From positions 57,693,647-57,757,646 of the forward strand of contig JAMPIT010000894.1 in NCBI GenBank assembly GCA_026261815.1: a DNA stretch of 64,000 nt, read 5' to 3'. The position numbers were made by a program, and so were the translations under genes. Shown here piece after piece: positions 1-10,169 of the stretch (positions are counted from its first letter, which is position 1; each line of letters begins with the position of its first letter). The DNA is from Monarcha castaneiventris obscurior (Eukaryota; Chordata; Aves; Passeriformes; Monarchidae). Below the pieces are notes generated by a model. The model was given only the letters and a program-made list of their open reading frames with translations, was not told the DNA's origin and searched no databases.

Positions 1-914
1 ACCCTTCCAGAGTCAACCAGAAAACACAAATTCCTTTCTGAGCCTTATACAGAGAGATTCTCTTTTTCTTTTCATTATATGGTTTGCGTTTTTTTTTTTC
101 TAGCAGCCTGATTTGGTTGATGTGTGTTCAGATTAATTGCTTGAAACCCAGATTCTCTTGTGAGGACCTTACAAATCTCAGTAGTGGTTTTTTTGTCTTA
201 CATTCATGCAGTTGATCTAGTTTATTCCATGTATGATACTTTGCTCATGTATCCACAGGGCACTTATTTAATCAAGATGATTCTGAGTTCTCACCATGGT
301 CTTAGAAGAGCTAGCAGGCTCTTGCAGCTTTATTTTTGTCTTCAAGTTTATTAGGAACTCCACTGACCTGCCTTATCTTAGCCAAGAATTTTTTTTTCCT
401 ATTACTTAGATTTTATGCCAACTTGTGATCACCACTTATAAAAGTACTCTAAATCAGTCAATAAACACCACAAAGATTTTTTTAAAGACTGCAGTAGCCA
501 TCTCTCACAACCTGGATATCTTACTCTTCCAAGCTGTCCAGAAGCATCTCTTTTGAACGCGTTGTCAGGTAGAATGAATCCTATACTTCAGATCAAATCA
601 TACACTTGAAACAGCATATTTGTATTGGCACCTGGATAGCAAAAAGAGGGAAGGCATTGATATTTCAGTGGTCCAGCACTATAGGAACACTGGCTAAGTG
701 GGAGCTTTGAGAAACAGGCAGCAGGAATGAGAGATATGTGTTTGTTTCATACAGTGGTAGGCTTCTCCCAGAACCTGAAGAACCACTGGCTGAACAGTAC
801 AGTTCCATCTAATGCAGCATTTTTGGTGAAATACTGTGATTCTTGGTGAGTGAGACAATGGTTAATAGCACAGGGGAAGACTTTATTTTCTGCCCCCCAC
901 CCCATGTACCTTAG
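1..914. other. unique non-coding DNA
   Basis: AT-rich sequence with no recognisable gene or repeat. The only open frame is a 64-codon chance ORF at 160-354. A T-run near 91-100 and the T-rich stretch at 387-399 are simple low-complexity tracts. A poor-to-fair splice acceptor at about 755 and a GTGAGT donor at 846 bracket an open reading frame, but this looks like an ordinary pseudo-exon. Confidence 0.6.
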
Positions 915-1281
915 GGGGAAGAGATGATTGAGGGGATCTTATCAATGAATACAACTATCTTAAGGGCAGATGTCAGGAGGGTGGAGCCAAACTCTTTCCA
1001 GTGGTGACCAGTGACAGGACGAGGGGCAAGAGTCACAAAATAAAGCACAGAAAGCTCCATCTGAATATGAAGAAAAATTTCTTTGCTCTGCGATGAAGAA
1101 ATGGAACAAGCTGCTCAGAAAGGTTGTGGAGTCTCCTTCTCTGGAGAAATTCAGAGCCTGAACATGATCCTGTCCTGCTAAAGCAGGCTCACCTGCCGTA
1201 ACTAGGTGAGCCTGCTTTAGCAGGGGGTTAGACCAGGTGATTTTCAGAGGTCCCTTTCAACCTCAACCACTCTGTGCTTCT
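915..1281 (+). mobile_element. CR1 LINE, 3' fragment (sense)
   Basis: This stretch follows the 3' part of the avian chicken-repeat-1 (CR1) non-LTR retrotransposon. Landmarks in order are a GATCTTATCAATG-like block near 938, GTGACCAGTGACAGGAC near 1003, a block ending AGGTTGTGGAGTCTCC near 1122-1137, and CAGAGGTCCCTTTCAACC near 1244-1261. A degraded CTCTGTGCTTCT tail follows. The copy lacks nearly all of ORF2, the usual 5' truncation of CR1 insertions. No target duplication is evident. It is decayed and cannot make protein. Just before the 3' end the element contains a perfect 21-bp inverted repeat, listed separately. The family call rests on remembered consensus; the 5' boundary is approximate. 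Confidence 0.92.
1174..1224. repeat. perfect 21-bp inverted repeat within CR1
   Basis: The arm at 1174-1194 (starting CCTGCTAAAGCAGG) is the exact reverse complement of 1204-1224 (ending CTGCTTTAGCAGG). They are separated by a 9-nt loop (GCCGTAACT). The right arm corresponds to the normal CR1 segment GTGAGCCTGCTTTAGCAGG. The left arm looks like an inverted copy of it that replaced consensus sequence, as expected from a template switch. Confidence 0.9.
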
Positions 1282-3361
1282 TTAGTATAACAGTAATAGC
1301 TGACTAGTCAAAGTGTTTTATAAACCCTGAGTGAAGACACAGACATTGCTGTGATCACCCCAACCTCAAATAAATAAAAAGAGTGGATGTAAATAGGTAG
1401 AGATCAAAAATCAAAGCTTATGACCTAGACTGTGAACCAGCTGCTGATTAAATCAGTGCTCTCAAACTACTGAAAGTGTAGGAGCATTAATACGAGCGCT
1501 AACTTTCATAAATAAGCTCATCTCTTTGTGTTCTTTTAGAGTGATTTCAAGGAAGTTCAAGGACAGACTAGTAAAGCTGAGATAATAATGAAAGCAGCTG
1601 ATTGTCAAGGGACTCTTGCAATAAAAATACAATGTGTATTTTATTGCATGTTGTGATTTATTATTTCATCTTTAACTCCTTGCCCTTCACTCCAATTTTT
1701 ACTCCAATCAACACTGAATTTTCTTTTTTAATAGCATCACCCACCAGTGTCACTCTGTGTTCTCCCACAGGAATCTGACATGGGGTTAGCTGTCAGGAAA
1801 GGACATGAAATGGTGATTAATAGTCTGGGTGTACAACTAGGCTGTTGTCTCATTGGTATTGATCATATTTTGTGGATGTCTCTCCTGGAGCACATCTACT
1901 GCCATAACTATTTGATTCTATGTGTTTCTTGAATGAATATTGATCATACTATCTTGAATGTGCCCCTGTTCTCTTTTTGAAGATAAAAGAATAAGTAGAA
2001 GGAGGATCCCAAGATCATTCTTTAACTGCCTGTGAAAACAGATGTGCATCACTTTTGGGAGACATGAGGCTTGCTGGCAAGGAAAAAAAATAGTACTAAA
2101 AATTATCTTTAATTTTCTTAGTACTACTTTTCCTTTTCCCTAAGTCTACTAAAAGGTGTTTTTTAACCTGTTACATGATTTTGGTTGGATTTTTCTTTGC
2201 CTGTAATTACTAAATGCCTGTTGACATCTGGGTTTCTAATGTCTGCTTGCCAGAATATTCCAGGGTGCTACATTAATTCTGTCATCTTATATGTGAAACA
2301 GCATATCTAAAGTCTTATCCTCCATTTCATTAACTTCTTGATGTGATCTGCATGACATTATATAATCATGGAAATAGGTTCCAGGCAATTTTCTGAAAAA
2401 ATGTCAACTGCACTGTGAGCTCATAACTTTTTTCTTTTGCAGGGATGTGCTTGTAGGATATAGTGAAATGATTTATACAGAAAAGATTAAGTAATCAGGG
2501 TTGGGAAAACTGTGTGCAGGTAAGCTCTAGCTTACACCTGCTCTCAGCTAGGACATTGATGCTGTTCATGGTGTGTCCTCAAATCCTGCAAGAGTCCACT
2601 GAATGATGTGCTGCTTTTTTATAGTGAAACACAGTAAGTAGCACAACTATGATGAAATGATAAGTGCAATCTAGACTTGTGTTCTTTGAAATAAAACTGT
2701 AACTTTTAGACACATTTCTATTCTGAGAAAAAATAGGACATTTTTCTAGCTTTCCTGAAGCTCTGGGACCCCTAGATAATATTAAGTTCTGTCATTTTCA
2801 ACGTAAGTCATTTGTCATAACATTCCCTCTTCTTAGGTGGATGTTGAGTGTTCTCTAATGGGATTATAAGTTACAAAGAGACAGATATTTTTCACTGATA
2901 AGTTAAAAAGCTTGTTTGCTTTTGGAAGGCTTGCTGCTAAATGCACAAAAAAGTGCAGTTACAACTGCCCCCTGTTATAGAATGCATGCACAGTTTATGG
3001 CTTGTTTCTTGTTCGCTTTTTTGCCTTTACATGTTGTTGTTGTCAGAATAGAATAAATTAATAGGACTTCTGTTATTGCAGTTTTTCATTCCTAAAATCA
3101 TACCAATACATAGTGATTTTCTTTTTTTCCATATTTTGACCTGTTATAATTCCTGGGCTAATATGTAGCCTTTGATATATGACTTGGTTTTGAGTAGTCT
3201 GAGCAGTATCTCTGGGGTTTCACTAAAGAACCTTGATAGAAGAGACAATACTTTTGAGGCGTTAGTATGGATGAAGATTGCTCTACTCTGCAATCATGGC
3301 TTGTGCAGGATAAAGGATAAACAGTTCTGCCAGTTTGGCCAAAATCTAGCAATATATCCTC
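1282..3361. other. unique non-coding DNA with a candidate exon
   Basis: AT-rich unique sequence. Short chance ORFs at 1747-1932 and 3172-3408 show no domain. The one structured item is a splice-site pair at 2443-2519, listed separately. I see no other repeat or gene. Confidence 0.6.
2443..2519 (+). other. candidate non-coding exon (splice-site pair)
   Basis: A pyrimidine-rich tract ending TTTTTTCTTTTGCAG directly precedes 2443. A donor reading GTGCAG then GTAAGC follows 2519. The 77-nt segment has a stop in every frame (one frame reads DVLVGYSEMIYTEKIK before its stop), so if it is used it would be a non-coding or terminal-coding exon. Such pairs also occur by chance in long AT-rich introns. 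No transcript evidence is available. Confidence 0.22.
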
Positions 3362-3934
3362 TGGGAGAAAACCAGGTTACAATCGCCCTTCCCCCCTACC
3401 AGGTTTAGGAAAAAAAAAAAATTCCTTGAAGGAAAGTGAAAGAGATAAAACCTATTTATTAACAAACACACAGGAAAAGGCTAATAATGCTGAATAGTAA
3501 AACCCCTCTCTATAGTGAGAAAACCTGGGAAGAAATTGGAGTCCTCTCGTAGGTGTGGTCCCTTCTTCTCGGAGCTGGCGTGGGGGGTGGCCTTAGGCCC
3601 CCTCCGGGCCTGAAGAAAAGTTCTCCTGATGTGTTCTGATGTTGTTGTTGAAGAGAAAAAAGGGAAAAAAACTGAAGTCCCAGGAGCCACGCTGGAGACA
3701 AAAGGAAAAAAACGAAAAAGCTGGCTGAAGAGACAGGCAAGGTGCTCCCTCCGTGCTCTTGCAGCTGGAGAACACAGAGGAGTCTCTATCTCTATGTCCT
3801 TGGAAATTGCTTTGAAAAGTTTGTTTGGTTTTTTTTCCCTCCCCTCTCAAGCTCAGTTTAAAGGCACAAAATTAATTTTTTGGCATAGAGCTGTGATAGG
3901 GGATACACATCATAGAGTCACCCCAAGACAACAG
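3362..3934 (-). mobile_element. LTR-like element (endogenous retrovirus, solo LTR)
   Basis: Read on the minus strand, the block starts TGTTGTCTTGGGGTGACTC and contains a long segment that is more GC-rich than its surroundings. A polyadenylation-type AATAAA lies at about 3456-3462 (TTTATT on the plus strand), followed by a roughly 90-nt U5-like stretch that ends near CTCCCA. This order is what an avian retroviral LTR looks like. No gag, pol or env sequence adjoins it, so it would be a solo LTR. I could not find matching target duplications at either end, so both boundaries are estimates. The overlapping ORFs of 69-103 codons are chance frames with no domain. Confidence 0.55.
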
Positions 3935-6067
3935 TATTGATAATTTGTGTAAAAAGATCCTATTGGTTACCCATTTCCTGAAAGTGTGTTGAACCTTCTG
4001 GGAATAAGCACTTTAAAATTTGCTGATCTAGGGTTATAAGCTTCTTAAGAAATTTATAGGAGCCAGCATCACCAGCATCAGTGGAACTAGTTTCTAAGTG
4101 ATACATATTCACTGTTCTTCATGGGAGAGGAAGAAAGGATTTTGGGGAAAAATCTTTCCTTCTCTGTTTAGAAAAAAAATCTTTAAAATTTTTTTGAAGT
4201 TTCAGTAGAGTAGAATGAAGTGAGGAGGATCTGGCCCTATTCCATGTGTGCTGTCATAAAACAATTGATCATGACTATAACATTTCATGTAACTAGACCT
4301 CTTGATTGTTTCTATGCTTGACCCTATCCCTTCCCTTGTTTGAAACCCTCAGGATTTTAGTTTATTCTTTATCCTAGGACAAGGTCAATTGTTTGGGGTA
4401 GATTTTGATAGCTCTAAATCTTGCCTGTCTTGAAGAAAAAGGCAAAATCTCAGTTCATTGCCTATTCCTTTTGAATTTATTGGAGAGAAATGGGTACTTC
4501 CAAAGAGCAAATGATCCCAGCTAATCTGAACCCCTCCTAGAGGTATCCGTTCTTATAAGGAACCTGATATCCCAGACTAGCAGAGAGGATGCCCAGCTAG
4601 GCAAAGGTCACTGGGCATTATCTCAGGAGTGGCAGTGATGATATTGTTATGATGCACCACCTCTTTTGTCCCCAAGTAATGGTGCCTCATCTACAGCCAC
4701 AGGGCAAAACCATTTTCCTGAATCTAAAGAATACTTGCTAAGTGCTTCCCCTGGATTCTTGCCTAGATGATACTGATATTTTCAATTCTCTTGGTGATAC
4801 TGGTGTCACTAAGTTCTTTAATTTGACTTGCCACTTACTGCAGATATTCAAGTAGACACATTTGTTTTTTTCCACAGAAAAGGGAGGAGCTGAGACCCCG
4901 TGTGTTAGTGAGCGTTTCTCATCTCTGCTGGTTGTATAGGACAATCTATTGCAACTGCAGCTCTTGCTCTTTCTCCACCTTGAGGAGGGAGGTCAGTGTG
5001 TGCTTGTCAGTGCTCTGTAGACATTACCAAAGTGTGCTCTGCATGGTGGTAGCTCCTGAAGCAAAACAGAAGGTGCTCTATATTTAGACCAGTGAGCTAC
5101 TGCTCTTGGTCAATTGCTGTACTCCAGGATGGATCCAGATGCAAGGTTCCCTAAAGGCAGCTGAATCTGGCTGTCAACCCTAGCTCATATGTTCACATTG
5201 CTACATTTAGCATTACAGTGTGTTTCGGAGAACAAATGCTTAAAAAACATCAAGTGCACAGTTTGTAAGTGTTTTTTTAGCAGAAGCCTAAGATGCTTTG
5301 CACACTAACATATAGTCAAGTGATGGTGATTGCTTACAGGCTGCCTCACTGGCAAGAAGCTTCTATAAAATGTCACCTGTTAAAAATCAAGCTGTTATGT
5401 TTAAAAGAAAGTGTAAGAAATTAGTGTGAAACTGTTTTTAAACTAATGTGTATATCATGTATTTTATTAAAATAATTTTTAAAAAGGCTCAGTGTGATGG
5501 ATGAATGTTCTTTATGTGGTGCCCAGAATTACTGGATGGAAAGTGATGCACTGACTCTGAGTTACTAACCTTCAGTAATAATTTAATAGTTATTTCTTCA
5601 AGTAATGTTATTTATAGCTTTTTTATCCAAAATTAAAGTAACATTCTCTGCCTTAAGGCCAAAGAAATTAGTGGAAAATGTCCTAAATCCTATCCGTTCC
5701 TGGGGAGTCACACTAGATTTGACATATTTAGCAGGTAGGTGTTGAAGAATGAATTACCCATTCATGTCAGACACCACAGAAGGCCAAAGAAATGAGTCAT
5801 CTGCTGCATCAGGTCTGATCTGCACATCACTACTGCAGCTGCTACCTTTGCACCAGCTATCCTGTTTCCAGGCTGCAGTGCTGTTTACTTAAAAGCAGGT
5901 ACGTCTCATCATGTTCTGAACCCATCTTTTGTGATACTTTCTGAAAGGCAGACTGGGAATCTTCATCTCAGGTTCATTTCTACTCATGTCTTTTGATTTA
6001 CTAGTTTTTATTTCCTGAGGCTGCGCCTGATTGGAATGTGACCTTTGGTAAACAGAGAGTGATTTTT
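3935..6067. other. unique non-coding DNA
   Basis: AT-rich sequence with no recognisable gene, RNA or interspersed repeat. Short chance ORFs at 4738-4944 and 4902-5087 lie on opposite strands and lack domains. Around 5455-5490 there is an AT-rich low-complexity patch. Confidence 0.6.
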
Positions 6068-6395
6068 CAGTTCAGCTAACTATTTCAACACCCTCATGTG
6101 AATCTTATCCAGCCCTGTGGATTTTTCATGGAATTTCTAATCTGCTGCTCCTTCACTGTAAACTGTCCTCCTTTGAACAATGTGCTGATCCATCTGCAGG
6201 TGGATGTAGAGGCTCAATTTTCCTTTGAAGATCAACTAACTCATTGTGTCCTGTGTCATTTGTAATCATATTGACTCCTCCATCCACAAACAGACCTTCA
6301 CTTTCCACAACTTGCTTTTGCAACTGGCAAAGACTTTCTAGCTCTTTTATTTTCCTCCTATTTAGAGTGCTTGAACGGGATTTTTGATTCACCAA
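6068..6395 (-). pseudogene. decayed CR1-type LINE reverse transcriptase fragment
   Basis: On the minus strand, 6150-6068 can be read as KSTGLDKIHMRVLK, a stop, then LAEL. This resembles the conserved CR1 ORF2 segment of the form HKS-G-D-IHPRVL-ELA near the start of the reverse transcriptase domain. Just upstream, around 6165-6200, SKEDS and a frame-shifted VKEQQIRN resemble the SKED...V-EDQVRE linker of CR1. The 80-codon ORF at 6153-6395 covers this upstream part and stays open further out, but I cannot align its distal half to CR1. At least one frameshift and one stop break the frame, so it is an old, dead copy. It could belong to CR1 or to a related LINE group. Confidence 0.45.
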
Positions 6396-9300
6396 ATCTC
6401 TTCATAAAACCTTTCTCAGTTTTCTTCTTCAGCACTGAAATTTTCACTATAAACTTCAAGTGAAAATATGTACTCATTTGTTTAGAAAACGTTTTGGGGA
6501 TTTTTTTTTTGCCATAGTATGTTGATTTTTTTCTCCTAAGTGCAAATGTCATGGATCAATTGGTTCAGATACACAGAATTAAAAAGAAAAAATAATCCTA
6601 AAGCCATTAAATTTTTTACAGAAAAATGTCATTATTTTCCATTAAAAGCTAACAAACACCCATGAGCATTTCAAAAATCAATTAATCCCTCAAGAATTAA
6701 TTCCTCTATCAAATTATTATTTTCAGGATGATATGAAAATCCTAGAATGCATGTTGTAGAATAAACAAGCATTATTAAATGTGAAAATAAACAAACACAT
6801 TTGTTTCTTATCTTTCAGAATCAAACTTTTGGTGAGAGAGAGAGAGAATTAGAACATTGTTTAGAATTACAAACAAGCATTTTTTTAGTGTGTTTTTCCA
6901 GGAAAAAGGAGATGCTTGTATAACGGTTAATTCAGACAGCCTATGCATAAAACCTTTCATTGACATTTGTTTCTTTTTCTTTTTTTCCCCCCGAGAATAT
7001 AGCTCAATGTTTGTTGATAAAACAGCTTGCTTCCCCCCAGATGGTAGTGATGAAGCTACCCAAGAGCAAGATAGAAATTACACAAATGTAGGTCTACTTC
7101 TTTTTAGGGAAAAAAAAATTGCACAAAACATATGCTGACTATTTGTTGCCCTAATCCCTGCTTCATTCACTCAGACAATTAATGACTGTGGCTTGAAAGT
7201 ATAAATAATGAACTCAGTTTATTTGGAGGATGAAGGATATCTTCACTGTGGGTTATTGAATTCTAAATAGTAGGTCTGAAAATATATATGAATGCATAAA
7301 TCTTAGGTTTTAAAAAATTTAAACCCAGAAAATTTCTGCTTAGTTCTAAGGAAATAAAAAAGAAAAACTAAGGTATAAAAAATAAAAATAATGGAGCACC
7401 CAGTGGAAAATTTTCATTTAAAATGATCTTGCTAGGCAAAGCATCTGATTTGGTTTCTGTTAAATTCTATCTATTTTTTCCTCTGTCACAGAGACAGAAG
7501 CTTTTTTATGTTTCCTTATGCTTTCATGATGTCTATCTGCGTGGTGAGTTTGCTGCTTTAGATTAAATATAATGAAGTTTACTACCATAAACATGAGTGT
7601 TTCCAGATTCAGAGAAAATGGTGAAGAATGTGGACAGAAAGGTGTGAATTTAATAACAGAAACGTGTGAATTTAGTAGATAAATGCAGCTGTATTCCAAG
7701 TGAATGGTAAATGCACCCAGAGAATAATGTCTTTGGCAGAAGCAAGGGGAAGAAAATAGCAGCAACAGCAACTGCTGTGTCTACACTGAGAATTGGAATG
7801 TTCTGTCACACCTCAGGACTATCCGAAATCATGAAATATGTTTATTGGTATTCAAAATTTTAATATATAATTTGTTTATAATCTGCCTTTTTCAGATATA
7901 GACACTATAGATAGTGTATATATAGACAATATAGATAGAGGGGTTTTTCTCGTCAGTAGATACATATGTTTTAATTATTTTTATATCTCATCACTGAACA
8001 TGGAGCTCCATTTAAGCACTCTACCACAATTCCATGTACTCTAGAAAAACAAACGTGATTCTATGAACATCTGAAAAATGTATAATGTTCATAAAAATAG
8101 TGAAAAATCAGGGTTTTGAAAGATTCTAAAACTCAATCTATCTCAAGTTTCTATAGTACTTGAACTCTATTTAATTTTATGATTGCATATCTTGTGTAAG
8201 TAGCAGTAGTATAAAACCAACAGTTTTCTGTTGCTTCCAGTTGTTCAGTATTTCCTAGCTGTTATTAGGAATACGGGGCTATTTCTGCACATGCAAACTA
8301 GTCTTCATTTCAGAGAGTCCCTTACCTTGGGGACAGATATGAGGCTCTGTGTCCCAAAGATGATTTATACAACATGACTTGATGAGGTGGTGAGCACATC
8401 TGAGAGATACAGCAGGCAGCAAGGTCACTGGCAAAAGTCTGAGGGTGATTCAGGTTGAACAGCTATTAAGATCCAGATTAATGTTTGTCCACAAAAAGAA
8501 TTAGTGCAGAATGTTTACACACTACAGATTATAAATTGCCAGGAAAATAAGTTCCAAGAAGGGCTTTGATTCCTGCAAATCCATAGGGTCTGGAGTTTGG
8601 AATAGAGCGCCACCCATGTCCTATGGCCTGGTGGGGCCCATCTCTCTTCAGACAAGCCCCTGGCATTCTGCCTGCTGCTGGTTTCCTAGTCTGCTTTTCA
8701 AAAGTGGATTTTGTCTGTCTGCCAAATCAGCAGCACCTGGAACATCTTGGCCTGAAGCAGATTACAGAAAAGCTGTGAAATGTTCTAGACGTTTCAGCTG
8801 GCAAAAAAGACAACTTCCTACAGACAAGTTTCTTATCTCTACAGTGTTTAGGTCTAGGTGAATTAGCTAGAGTGTTTATTTCACTTTACTGGCCAATTAG
8901 AAAAATACCCCGAATTTTCTATAGCTTGTACTATTTGCTTGCTCAGGTTATTGCTATCGTGGAGTTCCAGAAGAAATATAGTCATTATTGTAACTAATTT
9001 TTTTAAAAAATACATTATCAGATATTTTAATGCTTTATTGATAAAGGAAAACCTTGCTTAGCTTTACATACTATGAAAAGGAAAAGTTCTACTGGGTCTC
9101 CATAACAGTAGAAGAAATGAGAAAATTAAATTTGCTAAAACTGGCTCTCATATGTTCACAGTAATTCTTTTTTTTATTTGAAAGTAAAGTTAATGCTGTT
9201 ATTAGTGCTTTCCAGGGAAATGATAGAAATGCACACAAGAGCAAGGAAGCCATAAGGTCAGGTTTGCGTTGTTTAGATGTTCAGATCAGAGCACTAACAA

Positions 9301-10126
9301 AAATTTAAATTCACACTTTTGCATTGGGGAAGAACCACTGAGATTCAGTTTCAATTCCTCAAAATAATAGTGTTTCTTTCTTCCTCCCATTCTCTTTCTG
9401 ACAGTTTCCACAGGAGCTTTTCTCACAGGGTGTCATTTCTGAGGTTCTTTTACAGGATAATTTAAGACCATTAACATAATTTTTCTTAGTCTGTAGCTCC
9501 AGCTGCTGCAATTTGTCTTTGAGATTCATGGCTACTAAAATTCACCAAATTTAATTTAAAATGATGGAATATATTTCCATTTATTTAGCAATGAGAAACA
9601 ACTGCAATAAACACAGAGGAAAACTAAATGGAAGAAATGGATGGTGTAATCATGCACATGCCATTGCCAGCCTGATCTCCTCAGGCTGTCTGTGTGCTTT
9701 TCTGCTATATCAGTTAATCAAATATTACTATATGGGAAAAGCTTCTTTGGATATGAAGCAATTAATTGTTAATGATATTTTTTATGACTTTCACACATGC
9801 AGAGTGGGCCAATGCAGCCCTACCAAGTTTTGTCAATTCTTGCAACAGGCCCTACCAGTCACAGCATGAAGATCTTAATAGTTCAGCCCCCCAGCACCAA
9901 ATTGCAGGCTCCCCTGGGATTCTGTTTTCCCTTTGCCTACACCATATAATATTGTCACTCTCGCTTTGTAGTCAGTGAATCTCACGTACTCTCAAAACAT
10001 TCCATCAAAACAAAAGAAGTGTACAGAGCTACTCAGGATTTATACAGGACTCTGCAAATGGAATATTATCTTTAATTTCAAACTGTGCAGAGTACTTCAG
10101 GCTGGTTTTCATCATGTGACTGCTGA

Positions 10127-10169
10127 AAGTTGCATTTTGCAACTTGTATGTTGCCTTTTGCAACTTGAA
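10127..10169. repeat. two tandem 21-bp units, each a small hairpin
   Basis: Units at 10129-10149 and 10150-10170 share the pattern GTTGC-N-TTTTGCAACTTG. Each can fold on itself: AAGTTGC, loop ATTTT, GCAACTT in the first, and GTTGC, loop CTTTT, GCAAC in the second. Confidence 0.75.

Noticed and set aside
756..844. Open segment between a CATACAG acceptor and a GTGAGT donor
   Set aside because: The acceptor has a weak pyrimidine tract and the peptide is unremarkable, so it looks like a routine pseudo-exon.
3481..3940. Several 69-103-codon overlapping ORFs
   Set aside because: All lie inside the LTR-like block in conflicting frames and strands, as happens in GC-richer repeat DNA.
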